DNA of 64,000 bases from Methylomarinum sp. Ch1-1 (GTDB lineage Bacteria > Pseudomonadota > Gammaproteobacteria > Methylococcales > Methylomonadaceae). The DNA is taken from NCBI RefSeq assembly GCF_030717995.2, contig NZ_CP157743.1, positions 4,118,501 to 4,182,500 of the forward strand, in the 5' to 3' direction. The notes beneath the pieces were generated by a model, which searched no databases, was not told the DNA's origin, and was given only the letters and a program-made list of their open reading frames with translations. The position numbers and the translations under genes are program-made. Positions 56,250-64,000 of this stretch are shown piece after piece; position 1 is the first letter of the stretch; each line of letters starts with the position of its first letter.

Positions 56250-56654
56250 ATGAAGAAAATCGCCGCTGAATTGCAAGGGCTCATCGCCCTGTTTGACGCC
56301 TCCTTTCCGAAAAAATGTTCTGTTTGCGGCCGGGAATATCATAATGCACAACAATTCTTTCAAGAGACTAAGGAGTTGCCGACAGGCAAGTCATGTTTAA
56401 AAGAGGCCATAGAAGATGACGGCACCGCAGTCGTCGAGGTATTCAGAAACTGCGCATGCGGTTCGACGCTGATGGATGAATTCAGCAACCGCCGAGACAC
56501 GACCGAACATGGCCGATTGCGGCGAAAAAAATTTTCCGAGCTGCTGAACAGGTTGACCGAACAAGGTCTGGACAAACGGGTCGCCCGCCGCGAGTTGATC
56601 AACCTACTGCACGGCGAAAAAAGCAAAATCCTGCATGACCTGATGCAGAAATGA
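56250..56654 (+). CDS. Small Cys-rich protein at the end of the MglA/ATPase operon
   Basis: 134 residues. A CSVCGREYHN pair (Cys23, Cys26) and CACG (Cys69, Cys71) look like a zinc site. The C-terminal half is basic and helical (RLRRKKFSELLNRL, then RRELINLL). No known family is recognised. It starts 20 bp after the ATPase stop, so it is probably co-expressed and could be an adaptor or regulator of the motor. Confidence 0.72.
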   Translation: MKKIAAELQGLIALFDASFPKKCSVCGREYHNAQQFFQETKELPTGKSCLKEAIEDDGTAVVEVFRNCACGSTLMDEFSNRRDTTEHGRLRRKKFSELLNRLTEQGLDKRVARRELINLLHGEKSKILHDLMQK

Positions 56655-56782
56655 CGTCGCTTAAGCTTAGCGACCCCGGCGCGACAAGCATCATTCGGCC
56701 CGAGAACCGACCTCATACAGCCACTTATGTATAACGGCGAGCGGAGGACCGTGGAAACCCGAGAGGAATAGCAACAAAAAAT

Positions 56783-57646
56783 CTAGGCATCCAAGGAATG
56801 TCCGCAATATTTGCAATAGCTGGCATCATAGTCGTGCCCCGTTTCTCCGCAATCGGGACAGGCTTCGTTATTGATGTCGGCCGCTTTATCCACCTTCATC
56901 AGTTCGGCGCTGTAAATCCCGGTCGGCACCGCAATGATGCCATAGCCCATGATCATGATGCTCGAAGCGATCATCTGTCCCAACGGGGTTTGCGGCGCGA
57001 TATCGCCGTATCCGACCGTGGTTAGGGTTACGATGGCCCAGTACACCGATTTAGGAATGCTGGTAAAGCCGGATTCGCTGCCTTCGACGACATACATCAG
57101 CGAACCGAACACGATCACCAGCGTACAGACCGTGTAGAGAAACACCAGAATCTTCTGTCGACTCCTGCTCAAGGCATACATCAGCACCTGCGCCTCGCCC
57201 ATATATTCCGCCAATTTCAGAATACGGAATACTCTTAGCAGCCGCAATACCCTGGCAATCAACATATATTTGATGTCCGGCATCAGAAAGCTTAGGTAGG
57301 TGGGAATAATAGAGAGAAAATCGACAATGCCGAAGAAGCTTCGGCAATACAGCCAAGGTTTGCGCACCGACAACAGACGCAAGACGTATTCCACGCTAAA
57401 CAGCAGCGTGAAAAACCATTCGCTATAAAAAAACCATTGCGTATAGCGCTCCTGCAGACTGTTGACGCTGCCCAACATCACCGCCAGGACACTGCAGATG
57501 ATCATGATGCTCAGCACCACATCGAAGATTTTTGCCGCTCGCGTTTCCGCGCCAAAAATAATGACATTCAAGGCTTCGCGCCAAGGCGCCAAAGGCGCGC
57601 CTACATTGTAATGATTCTTCTTGACGGGGCGTCTGCTCTGTTTCAT
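56783..57646 (-). CDS. Voltage-gated-type potassium channel with C-terminal zinc ribbon
   Basis: 287 residues of the ion-transport family. Helices S1-S6 are clear, with an S4-like basic helix (ARVLRLLRVFRILKLAEYM, about 130-148) and the pore signature TTVGYGDIAP (about 212-221) selective for K+. The last ~25 residues hold CPDCGETGHDYDASYCKYCG, a zinc-ribbon tail, unusual for this family. It lies beside an FMN-reductase gene on the same strand with only 2 bp between them, so they are probably co-transcribed. Confidence 0.93.
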   Translation of the reverse strand: MKQSRRPVKKNHYNVGAPLAPWREALNVIIFGAETRAAKIFDVVLSIMIICSVLAVMLGSVNSLQERYTQWFFYSEWFFTLLFSVEYVLRLLSVRKPWLYCRSFFGIVDFLSIIPTYLSFLMPDIKYMLIARVLRLLRVFRILKLAEYMGEAQVLMYALSRSRQKILVFLYTVCTLVIVFGSLMYVVEGSESGFTSIPKSVYWAIVTLTTVGYGDIAPQTPLGQMIASSIMIMGYGIIAVPTGIYSAELMKVDKAADINNEACPDCGETGHDYDASYCKYCGHSLDA

Positions 57647-57648
57647 GC

Positions 57649-58218
57649 TTACAATCTGACGATCGCCTCGACCAATTGATGTCCCAAACTATGAACCGAC
57701 TGTTGCTGCTGTTGATCCGCTAGCGAGCCGTCTGCGGCGAATGCGGTCACGGCCGAAGGAATCGCCATCTGCTCGGCTAATACGGTGACCCCGATATTGC
57801 TCAGTAACAGGCGCAGAAACATCAAGCCGCGCAAACCGCCCAACCCGCCCGGCGAGGTCGCCATGATCGCCGCCATTTTGCCTTTAAAAGCCAACAACGG
57901 CGGCTCGTCATCGCTTTCCTTTCGGCTCGCCCAATCGATCATGTTCTTCAGCAATGGGCTAAAAGCGCTGTTGTATTCCGGCGAGGCAATCAAAAAACCG
58001 TCATGTTCGATCAGCAAGCGCTTGAATTCCCGAGCCTTGTCCGGTATGCCCTGCTCGTTTTCCAGGTCCTGATTAAAAATCGGCGCCGGATAATCGGCCA
58101 AATCTATCAGCGTAACCTTCGCACCGGCTTTTGCGGCTCCCTGCGCGGCAATGGCCACCAGTTTCTTGTTAAAAGATTGCTTTCTGCTGCTACCAGCGAA
58201 TGCTAATATTTTTGTCAT
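57649..58218 (-). CDS. NADPH-dependent FMN reductase
   Basis: 189 residues of the flavodoxin-like FMN-reductase family. The start KILAFAGSSRKQSFNKKLV is the phosphate-binding loop, SPEYNSAFSPLLKNMIDWASR is the conserved middle block and MATSPGGLGGLRG is the third flavin-contact loop. It reduces flavin or quinone with NAD(P)H in the cytoplasm. It is divergent from the ceramidase-like gene, with start codons 8-32 bp apart. Confidence 0.93.
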   Translation of the reverse strand: MTKILAFAGSSRKQSFNKKLVAIAAQGAAKAGAKVTLIDLADYPAPIFNQDLENEQGIPDKAREFKRLLIEHDGFLIASPEYNSAFSPLLKNMIDWASRKESDDEPPLLAFKGKMAAIMATSPGGLGGLRGLMFLRLLLSNIGVTVLAEQMAIPSAVTAFAADGSLADQQQQQSVHSLGHQLVEAIVRL

Positions 58219-58250
58219 AGTCTGTTATGTTTCTTATTTCGGTGATTGAT

Positions 58251-59000
58251 ATGCGAATGAACAATCGGTTTATTGTCGCGATGCTCGGCGCGCTTGTCAT
58301 CATTTTTGTCGCCATGATGCTGGTTACCGAGCCCCTGCCTCAAAATAGCGCCTATCATCAACTCGCCGACCAACGCGCCTGGCTGATGGTGCCAAATTTT
58401 CTCGATATTGTCAGCAACCTGCCTTTTGCATTGGTCGGCATCGCCGGCTTATGCCTGTGTTTAGCGAACAAAACCAGCAGCACCGCCTTATCCTGGCCGG
58501 TATTTTTTGTCGGCCTGTTTCTGACCGCGATCGGTTCCAGCTATTACCACTGGTTCCCGAACAATCAGCGCCTGGTCTGGGACCGTCTACCGATGACGCT
58601 CTGCTTCACGAGCCTGTTTGTCGCAATGCTGACCGAAAACGCATCCGTTCACCATGAAAAAGCATGGCTGCCTATCGCGTTGTTGCTAGGCTTAGCCAGC
58701 GTATTGTATTGGCGTTACAGTGGTGATCTGCGCTTTTACGCCTTCATCCAATTCGGTGTATTGGCTTCGATTCCAGTCATATTGCTACGATATAAAAGCC
58801 GATACTCGCATCGCCATTATCTGCTTTATGGCTTGCTGTGGTATGGGCTCGCCAAGCTATTCGAGCTGAACGATCAGCGCATATTCAGCTTAACCGATCA
58901 ATTGATCAGCGGCCACACCCTCAAGCACCTTTCGGCCGGAGCAGCGACTTTTTGTGTCTACCGCATGCTCAAGAACCGGCGCCGCCTCTATCGACAATGA
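58251..59000 (+). CDS. Ceramidase-like (CREST superfamily) membrane protein
   Basis: About 249 residues from the ATG at 58251, chosen because GGTGA lies 6 bases upstream; an ATG at 58227 is in frame but has no ribosome site. Seven membrane helices are visible. Residues typical of alkaline-ceramidase/CREST hydrolases are kept: SSYYHWFPNNQRLVWDRLPM near 105-125, and SGHTLKHLSAG near 223-233 with His pairs for zinc. It may hydrolyse lipid amides; the substrate in this organism is unknown. Confidence 0.87.
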   Translation: MRMNNRFIVAMLGALVIIFVAMMLVTEPLPQNSAYHQLADQRAWLMVPNFLDIVSNLPFALVGIAGLCLCLANKTSSTALSWPVFFVGLFLTAIGSSYYHWFPNNQRLVWDRLPMTLCFTSLFVAMLTENASVHHEKAWLPIALLLGLASVLYWRYSGDLRFYAFIQFGVLASIPVILLRYKSRYSHRHYLLYGLLWYGLAKLFELNDQRIFSLTDQLISGHTLKHLSAGAATFCVYRMLKNRRRLYRQ

Positions 59001-59113
59001 TTTGATGTCGCCGATTTTGGCAGCAATTCCCAATTGGGATAACAAAGAGCGCCTATATAAACAGCACGTCCTTTTTAAACAACAGTCGATCGCTCCGCAA
59101 TAGTGTTCACGCG

Positions 59114-59989
59114 TTACCCAATATCATTCACCGCCTGCGCCAACAGCTGATCGAGATGGATTGCGGCGCGCGGGTGACTGATGCTGTCGGTGCTCCAGAT
59201 TTGTTGAACCCCGGCTTGCAGGATATGCGCTTCGGCATCACCGCAAAACAGCGGATGCGTGATCACCGCATACACCTGTTCGGCGCCGGCTTGAAGCAAC
59301 AGTCCTGCCGCCTTGGCCAAGGTTCTGCCGGTACTGGCCATGTCATCGATAATCACAACTTTCTGTTGCTTAAAATCAAAATCGGGCAAGTGGATGGCGA
59401 CCTGCTTATCGCCCTCGCGTTTTTTGTCGGCGACCGCATAGGGAAAGCCGATTTTTTCGGCAATCGCGCTCACCCATTGCTCCGATTCACCATCCGGCCC
59501 CAACAACACGGCATGGTCAAATTGCTGCATCATAAAGCGGCCGATCTGATCGGCCGCAGTCAGGCTGACCGCCTGTTCTATCGGTATCGCCTGATCCAAT
59601 GTCGAAATACGATGCAAATGCGGGTCGACGGTAATGACGGCATCGAACAGCTCGGCCAACATTTGTCCGATGATGCGTTGACTCACCGCCTCGCCGGGCT
59701 GATTGGCGATGTCCTGACGCATATAACTCAAATACGGCGCAACCAGCGTGATTCGCTTGGCGCCCAACTGACGGGCGGTCTTCGCGCATAACAAGAGTTC
59801 GACCAGCTTGTCATTGGGTTGATTGAGACTGCGGCACATGACGACATGATCCGGCAATGCACTGGGCAGCCGCACCAAACTTTCACTGTCCGGAAAATGA
59901 TGCACAAAAACCTGTTCATAAGGAATGTCCAATCGCTCGGCCAGACGTTGTCCCTGGGCTAAATATTCCGGGAAGGCGAGTAGCAGCAT
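59114..59989 (-). CDS. Ribose-phosphate pyrophosphokinase (PRPP synthetase)
   Basis: 291 residues, somewhat shorter than the usual ~315. It makes PRPP from ribose-5-phosphate and ATP. VDPHLHRI near 120-127 is the Mg/PRPP loop and VVIIDDMASTGRTLAKAA near 211-228 is the PRPP-binding motif. YLSYMRQDIANQPGEAVS is the ATP/flexible-loop region. It lies 8 bp after the AMP-phosphorylase-like gene, so the two are co-transcribed; it is the dedicated copy for that pathway rather than the only Prs, as the length and grouping suggest. Confidence 0.92.
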   Translation of the reverse strand: MLLLAFPEYLAQGQRLAERLDIPYEQVFVHHFPDSESLVRLPSALPDHVVMCRSLNQPNDKLVELLLCAKTARQLGAKRITLVAPYLSYMRQDIANQPGEAVSQRIIGQMLAELFDAVITVDPHLHRISTLDQAIPIEQAVSLTAADQIGRFMMQQFDHAVLLGPDGESEQWVSAIAEKIGFPYAVADKKREGDKQVAIHLPDFDFKQQKVVIIDDMASTGRTLAKAAGLLLQAGAEQVYAVITHPLFCGDAEAHILQAGVQQIWSTDSISHPRAAIHLDQLLAQAVNDIG

Positions 59990-59997
59990 GACCTCTC

Positions 59998-61530
59998 CTA
60001 AAAAGCAATCTGTGGAATTAGCAGCTGATCGGCATCATCGCCGATCAGGTAACCGCTGTCCTGGCGAGCCAGATCCTTGGCGAACTTGAAATCGGCCGAG
60101 AATTCGGCATGGATACGGTACAGCGGCTGACCTTTCTCCACCTTGTCTCCCAGTTTTTTCAGCAAGTCGACACCCGCCTTTTTATCCATCGGTGCGCCGG
60201 CGATACGGGCGATCTTGGCCGTTTGGAAATTATCGATGGCGACCACATAGCCGTCGCGGTCGGCCAACACCTCATAGCAAAGTTCACCGGCGGTTAAGTC
60301 GATTTCCTTTTCGCCCTGGGCCTTGATGATATCGTTCATCTTGACCAAGGCCCTGCCCGACTCAAGGATATCGCGGGCAATCGCGTAGCCTTGCCCGCCA
60401 CGAACATCGGGGTCGAATTCGATAATCCGCCCGGCCAATTGCAAGGATTTCTGGCGTAAATCGGCCGGCGCATTCGGATCATTATTCAACACCATCATGA
60501 CATCGCGCGCTTCCAGCACCGGCCCGATCCCTCGTCCGACCGGTTGACGGCCGTCGGTAATCATCACCTCCAGATGAAGATTCAGCCGGTCGCCGACAAA
60601 TTCAAACAGTTTCCGTAACGCCAAGGCCTGCCTCATGTGTCGAACTTTCGACGTCGGCCCGACTGGGATGTCGATAATCAAATGAGTCGATCCGGCCGCC
60701 AGTTTTTTCGATAAAATCGAGGCGACCATCTGGCCTTGCGAATCGATACCTAAAGGACGCTCCACCGAAATCAACATATCGTCGACCGGCGCCAACCGGG
60801 CCGTGCCCCCCCATCCCAGGCAGCCGCGTTCTTCGCGGACTATATCCAGCATCTGATCAGGGGTGAGGTTGACATTGGCCAACACCTCCATGGTATCGGC
60901 GGTGCCGGCCGGCGAGGTAATGGCGCGACTGGAAGTCTTCGGAATCAGCATGCCGTGCGCGGCGACAATCGGCACCACCAGCATCGACGTCCGATTGCCG
61001 GGAATGCCGCCGATGCAATGCTTGTCGGCCACCAACGGTTCATGCCAGTTCATCCGTTCGCCGGAGTTCAGCATTGCTCGAGTCAAAAAGAGCAATTCGT
61101 CACGATCGAGGTTGTTTTGTCCGGTGGCGACCAGGAAAGCGGCCATTTCCATTTTCGAATAACGGGAATCGGCGATATCACGGGTAATGTCATCAAAATC
61201 GTTCTGATCCAAGCGTTCGCCATTAATTTTTCGCCGCACCGCATCCATCGATTTGGGCGGCCCGGCATGGTTCACCGTCACCAACCCCCCTTCTTCAAGA
61301 TTCAATTGACTGAAGGCCTGCTCGGAGAGCCCCAGCTGCCCCGGCTCGACGATTTCCTTGTCATCGACCACATTGAGCACGGCCACTGCCTTATTGCCAT
61401 TTGCGCTAATCAATATTTTGGACAAGGCCTGAAAGCCTTCGGCCCGGTAGATACCGCATTCCCGGTTCATATAGGCGACGTTTTCATGATAGGTGTCTAT
61501 CGCCACCCTGCGAATTTTTAAGGTATCCAT
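59998..61530 (-). CDS. AMP phosphorylase / thymidine-phosphorylase-like enzyme
   Basis: 510 residues of the pyrimidine-nucleoside/AMP-phosphorylase superfamily (TIGR02645 type). [20 protein letters not shown] near 167-186 is the phosphate-binding block specific to the archaeal-type AMPpase branch, and [19 protein letters not shown] follows. Enzymes of this branch split NMPs into base plus ribose-1,5-bisphosphate. In archaea they feed RuBisCO III; in gammaproteobacteria the role is unsettled. The partner gene for PRPP synthesis sits directly downstream. No RuBisCO or R15P isomerase gene is in the window. Confidence 0.9.
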   Translation of the reverse strand: MDTLKIRRVAIDTYHENVAYMNRECGIYRAEGFQALSKILISANGNKAVAVLNVVDDKEIVEPGQLGLSEQAFSQLNLEEGGLVTVNHAGPPKSMDAVRRKINGERLDQNDFDDITRDIADSRYSKMEMAAFLVATGQNNLDRDELLFLTRAMLNSGERMNWHEPLVADKHCIGGIPGNRTSMLVVPIVAAHGMLIPKTSSRAITSPAGTADTMEVLANVNLTPDQMLDIVREERGCLGWGGTARLAPVDDMLISVERPLGIDSQGQMVASILSKKLAAGSTHLIIDIPVGPTSKVRHMRQALALRKLFEFVGDRLNLHLEVMITDGRQPVGRGIGPVLEARDVMMVLNNDPNAPADLRQKSLQLAGRIIEFDPDVRGGQGYAIARDILESGRALVKMNDIIKAQGEKEIDLTAGELCYEVLADRDGYVVAIDNFQTAKIARIAGAPMDKKAGVDLLKKLGDKVEKGQPLYRIHAEFSADFKFAKDLARQDSGYLIGDDADQLLIPQIAF

Positions 61531-61819
61531 GCTTATTAATTACTGCTTATTTTCATTATTTTGTTCGACTTAAGCGATTTCCGCTTGCTATCCCGGCCAT
61601 CAAGGCATGGCCTCCTCTCTTCGAATTATAGCAACAAATCCCGCCCCGTAATCTCGTCATCGACAAACTTGAACAGATCACCCTGAACTTTAGGATACCC
61701 TATCAATACCTGAATTCGGGTTAAGAAACCAGCCTGCAGCAATTCCAGTCCAGGGCTACCTCATTAAATGAATGAGTGGCAAAACAGAAAATTAACAACA
61801 AATACGCCTAAAGTTAGTT
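61531..61819. other. Intergenic region upstream of the phosphorylase operon
   Basis: 289 bp up to the ISNCY-like element. No gene or repeat seen; it should hold the promoter for the phosphorylase-PRPP synthetase pair on the minus strand. Confidence 0.4.
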
Positions 61820-62008
61820 AGTGTCTGACAGAAAAAGCTTTTTTTTCAACCGATACCCAACTTTTGCCACACTCATTTTGATCAGCCCAGGCCATTTTCC
61901 GGAAAAAATCCATCGCTGTCTCGTCTGATTTCTTCATTAGCGGGCCATTCACCGGTCTGCGGGCGCAACTATCCTGTAGTGAGCCTTTTCTCACTCCGAT
62001 GGTATTGT

Positions 62009-63623
62009 TCAGGCCGCTTGTTGGTAGGGGCCGCGCTTGCGTTTTTCTTTCGCCTGCGCCTGCTGACGCAGGATGGCGCCCAACCGTTTGATATTGCGCG
62101 AGACGACCGCCAGTGCGACATAGCGTTTGAAGCCATCGAGGCCGTGGTCGGGGCAGATATCCAAGCCGTTATGCTCCAGGGCATTGATGGCCGATTCCAC
62201 GGCGGAGTGTTGGTGGCGTAGTTGTTTAAAAGCATTGCTGCCTTCCCGCGCTTGATCCGCGGCGCTGAGTCGGCCTTTTTTGGGCAAAATCACCTGTTCC
62301 AGATGATTTTTCAGTTCCTTTTGGTTAGCCGGGCTGTGAAAGCCTTTGTCGAAGCTGGTCACGGTCAGTTCGGGGAAGCGCCGGCGCGTTTCGGTGACCA
62401 TGTCGACGGCGACTTTGTCATCGGTTTGCTTTTCCATCACTAGGTGGTGAAGAACGAAGCGATGGTGGTCCTCCATCACGCAGACCCTTAAACCCAACTC
62501 AACCGGGACGCCTGCTTTGCCTACAGGGATGTAGGTAAGGAGCGTGAGCAGGAGCGGAAGCTTTGCCTTTGCTGATCCATTCGGTGTGCGGTTCAAACAC
62601 GGAGAAGATCTTTTCGGCATGAGGGATGGTTTCGCTGCGTATGACGCGGCGCTCAATTTGGTCCAGCAGCAGGCGGGCATAGGCCTGGTAGGATTGCAAC
62701 GGCTGCGTTTCATCGGCCAGGGCGCCACGGTCCAGGGCTTGTTTTAAGGTGCGCTCGGATTTGCCCAGGTAGGCGCTCGCCAGGTCCAGGTAGGTCTGAT
62801 GAGCCTGTTGGATGGCTTGTTCCCGTACGGCTTGTTTGTTTTCATCCTGGCTGGTGGAGCGTTTGAGCTGTTGAGCTCTTCGGTACTGTTGTTTGAGTCG
62901 CCGGATGTTGTGCCGGTATTGGCGCCAGTCCGGCAGGTCATGGTGTTTCGCCAGCGTATGACTCTCTTCAATAGCTTTGCGGATCGCATCATACAGCAGG
63001 TTGATGTCGGTCGGAAAATGGACGTCGGTTTCGACCACAAAGGAATCGCACCGCCCTCTCAGTTTATCGCTGTGGTCGACCGTCGCGGCGGCAGTCGAGT
63101 CACTGCGGACGGTTGGCCCAGCGTTTGGCTTTTTTTTTACCAGGGCATGGCCGGCTCTGACCACTTCCTGGTTGATTTGATCGAACAGTTCCGGGGTGAA
63201 CAGCCTTAGATTGTCTTTGATGCGCTGGAGAGAATACTTCGTGTCGTCACACCAGTCGCTATGGCCCAGCATCTGTCGAATGGTATTGTGGTGGTTGGCC
63301 AGTTCATGGATGCGGTCGTAGTCGGTATTCAGGCCCAGACGCAAAACGCCCAGCACTAGAATTTTCCATTGTTCCAGGCCGGGCCGACCGCGCCTTGGGT
63401 CAGCGGGTTGCTGACGCTCTGCTTCGCTAAGGCCCTGACCGCTTCGGTAGGGAATAACCTGCTCGAGGATGGCGAACACACGGTCGCGCAGTTCGGGCGT
63501 GGTATAGATGTACTGCAACCCTAGCAGCAGTTGCGGGATGTCGTCTCTGGATTTGAGGTTAATCTCGATGTCGGCAATATCGACCTGACCGAGGCTCATT
63601 TGCGGATTCTTGACGGTGCGCAT
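62009..63623 (-). pseudogene. ISNCY-like transposase interrupted by a 46-bp insertion
   Basis: The N-terminal part (63623 to ~62567) has RPGLEQWKILVLGVLRLGLN, DYDRIHELANHHNTIRQMLG and a DDE-type Asp in TVRSDSTAA. The C-terminal part (to 62009) has GVPVELGLRVCVMEDHH, SFDKGFHSPANQ and HSAVESAINALEHNG. Both belong to one ISNCY-type transposase. At 62514-62567 an 8-bp direct repeat GCTTTGCC brackets 38 bp of extra DNA. Removing one repeat and the 38 bp (46 bp in all) restores the expected WISKGKAGVPVELGL reading. The insert carries a CCTACA-GGGA-TGTAGG hairpin. Confidence 0.9.
62514..62567. repeat. 38-bp insert flanked by 8-bp direct repeats inside the transposase
   Basis: GCTTTGCC occurs at 62514-62521 and 62560-62567. 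The 38 bp between (62522-62559) start TACAGGGATGTAGG. Together with the last bases of the repeat they can fold into a CCTACA/TGTAGG hairpin. The organisation is that of a very small insertion with target duplication. Confidence 0.8.
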
Positions 63624-63803
63624 AGGATTTCAACGGACGAAGATTTCTGGTTTTCGTAAATTTTTATGGCGGCGCTCACCCAAAATCAGTACCTTACGGA
63701 TTGAGCAACGCAACAATCGTGATTTTGGGCTGCAAACTCATTTCCCGGAATTCATTATATCCCATTGATTATTTTAGGGATAATCAATTTTCGGTCAGGC
63801 ACT

Positions 63804-64000
63804 AGTTAAACGTTTAGGGAGTGTTAAATAACCCGCCCCGCGTGCAGGTTTTTGGCGGCTTGCTTCGCGAAGCCGCCCTACGATGCGCTAGGGGTGTGCT
63901 GACGAGAGGAAGCACACCGGTTTGTAATTATTCAGCGTATTTTTATCAGAGGGAGTAGGCTATTGATTTATCGGGCTGTCTGCAACAGGACGTTGCAGTC
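63804..64000. repeat. Mixed repeats at the window end
   Basis: 63847-63875 is the reverse complement of 45775-45805. 63890-63920 is an inverted relative of the TCGTCAGCACACC repeat (45504 and 45695 families and the IS66 target). 63924-64000 is the left arm of the palindromic element of 5496-5828 but lacks its 51-bp internal segment; the window cuts it. No gene is present. Confidence 0.82.

Larger units (their letters stand above)
61820..63803 (-). mobile_element. ISNCY-like insertion sequence
   Basis: Inverted ends AGTGTCTGACAGAAAA (61820-61835) and the reverse complement AGTGCCTGACCGAAAA (63788-63803) match at 14 of 16 positions. The 4-bp AGTT on each side (61816-61819 and 63804-63807) may be the target duplication. 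One transposase gene fills most of the 1984-bp element. It is broken by a 46-bp insertion, so the copy is not autonomous. Confidence 0.78.

Noticed and set aside
1-64000. tRNA or rRNA genes
   Set aside because: No T-loop or cloverleaf pattern or ribosomal sequence was recognised; a covariance search could still find a missed small RNA.

Overview
The window looks like a chromosomal segment of a gammaproteobacterium. Housekeeping and lineage-type genes support this: ftsH, mutM, rpe, hflD, a cmoA-type gene, and small proteins resembling the gammaproteobacterial families DUF2956, DUF3301 and TIGR02647. An AMP-phosphorylase/thymidine-phosphorylase-like gene next to a PRPP synthetase, a bacteriohemerythrin-kinase and many c-di-GMP and two-component proteins would suit a Methylococcales-type methanotroph. 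No methane monooxygenase or other diagnostic gene lies in the window, so that placement is inference. No rRNA, tRNA or CRISPR array was recognised.

Layout. 1-6.4 kb: the end of a sigma-70 family gene, ftsH, a BLUF photoreceptor fused to a PsiE-like membrane domain, and an SDR-type epimerase. 6.4-9.3 kb: copper export (CopA-type ATPase and a CopZ-like chaperone on the minus strand) separated by tandem repeats. 9.4-15.6 kb: an EAL-HDOD protein, then a tight operon of rhodanese, hflD, a Gld-type ABC exporter (ATPase, permease, GldG-like) and mutM. 15.7-17.4 kb: an IS66-type element with an intact 8-bp target duplication and a frameshifted transposase. 17.6-22 kb: an ethylene-receptor-like GGDEF-EAL sensor interrupted by one in-frame TAG, and a REC-SpoIIE-kinase fusion. 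22-30 kb (minus strand): small conserved proteins, a DUF3530-like hydrolase with an AI-2E transporter, a membrane-anchored cold-shock protein, a thioredoxin-like ferredoxin, and cobB-cobO for corrinoid synthesis. 30-35 kb: a large Fic-like/zeta-toxin-like protein, a redoxin, an outer membrane DUF2490 protein and rpe. 35.5-42 kb: a repeat-rich accessory region. It holds a CmoA/ICMT methyltransferase pair bracketed by ~150-bp direct repeats, a transposase remnant and a three-gene cell-envelope operon of unknown function. 43-47.5 kb: an FtsK-type translocase with an unusual N-terminus, dispersed repeats, an inositol-monophosphatase family protein and a Cys-rich unknown.

47.7-56.7 kb is the most interesting part, a dense signalling island. 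It contains a stand-alone receiver, a receiver with a degenerate HD-GYP domain, and a hemerythrin-PAS histidine kinase. A compact + strand operon follows: MglA-like GTPase, histidine kinase, receiver fused to a PilB/GspE-type secretion ATPase, and a small Cys-rich protein. No pilin, PilC or secretin gene is present. It is a candidate phosphorelay-plus-GTPase controlled motility or secretion motor module.

56.8-61.5 kb: a voltage-gated-type K+ channel with a zinc ribbon, an FMN reductase, a ceramidase-like membrane protein, and a PRPP synthetase/AMP phosphorylase pair. 61.8-63.8 kb: an ISNCY-like element whose transposase is broken by a 46-bp insertion with an 8-bp direct repeat. The last 200 bp repeat elements seen near 5.5 kb and 45.7 kb.
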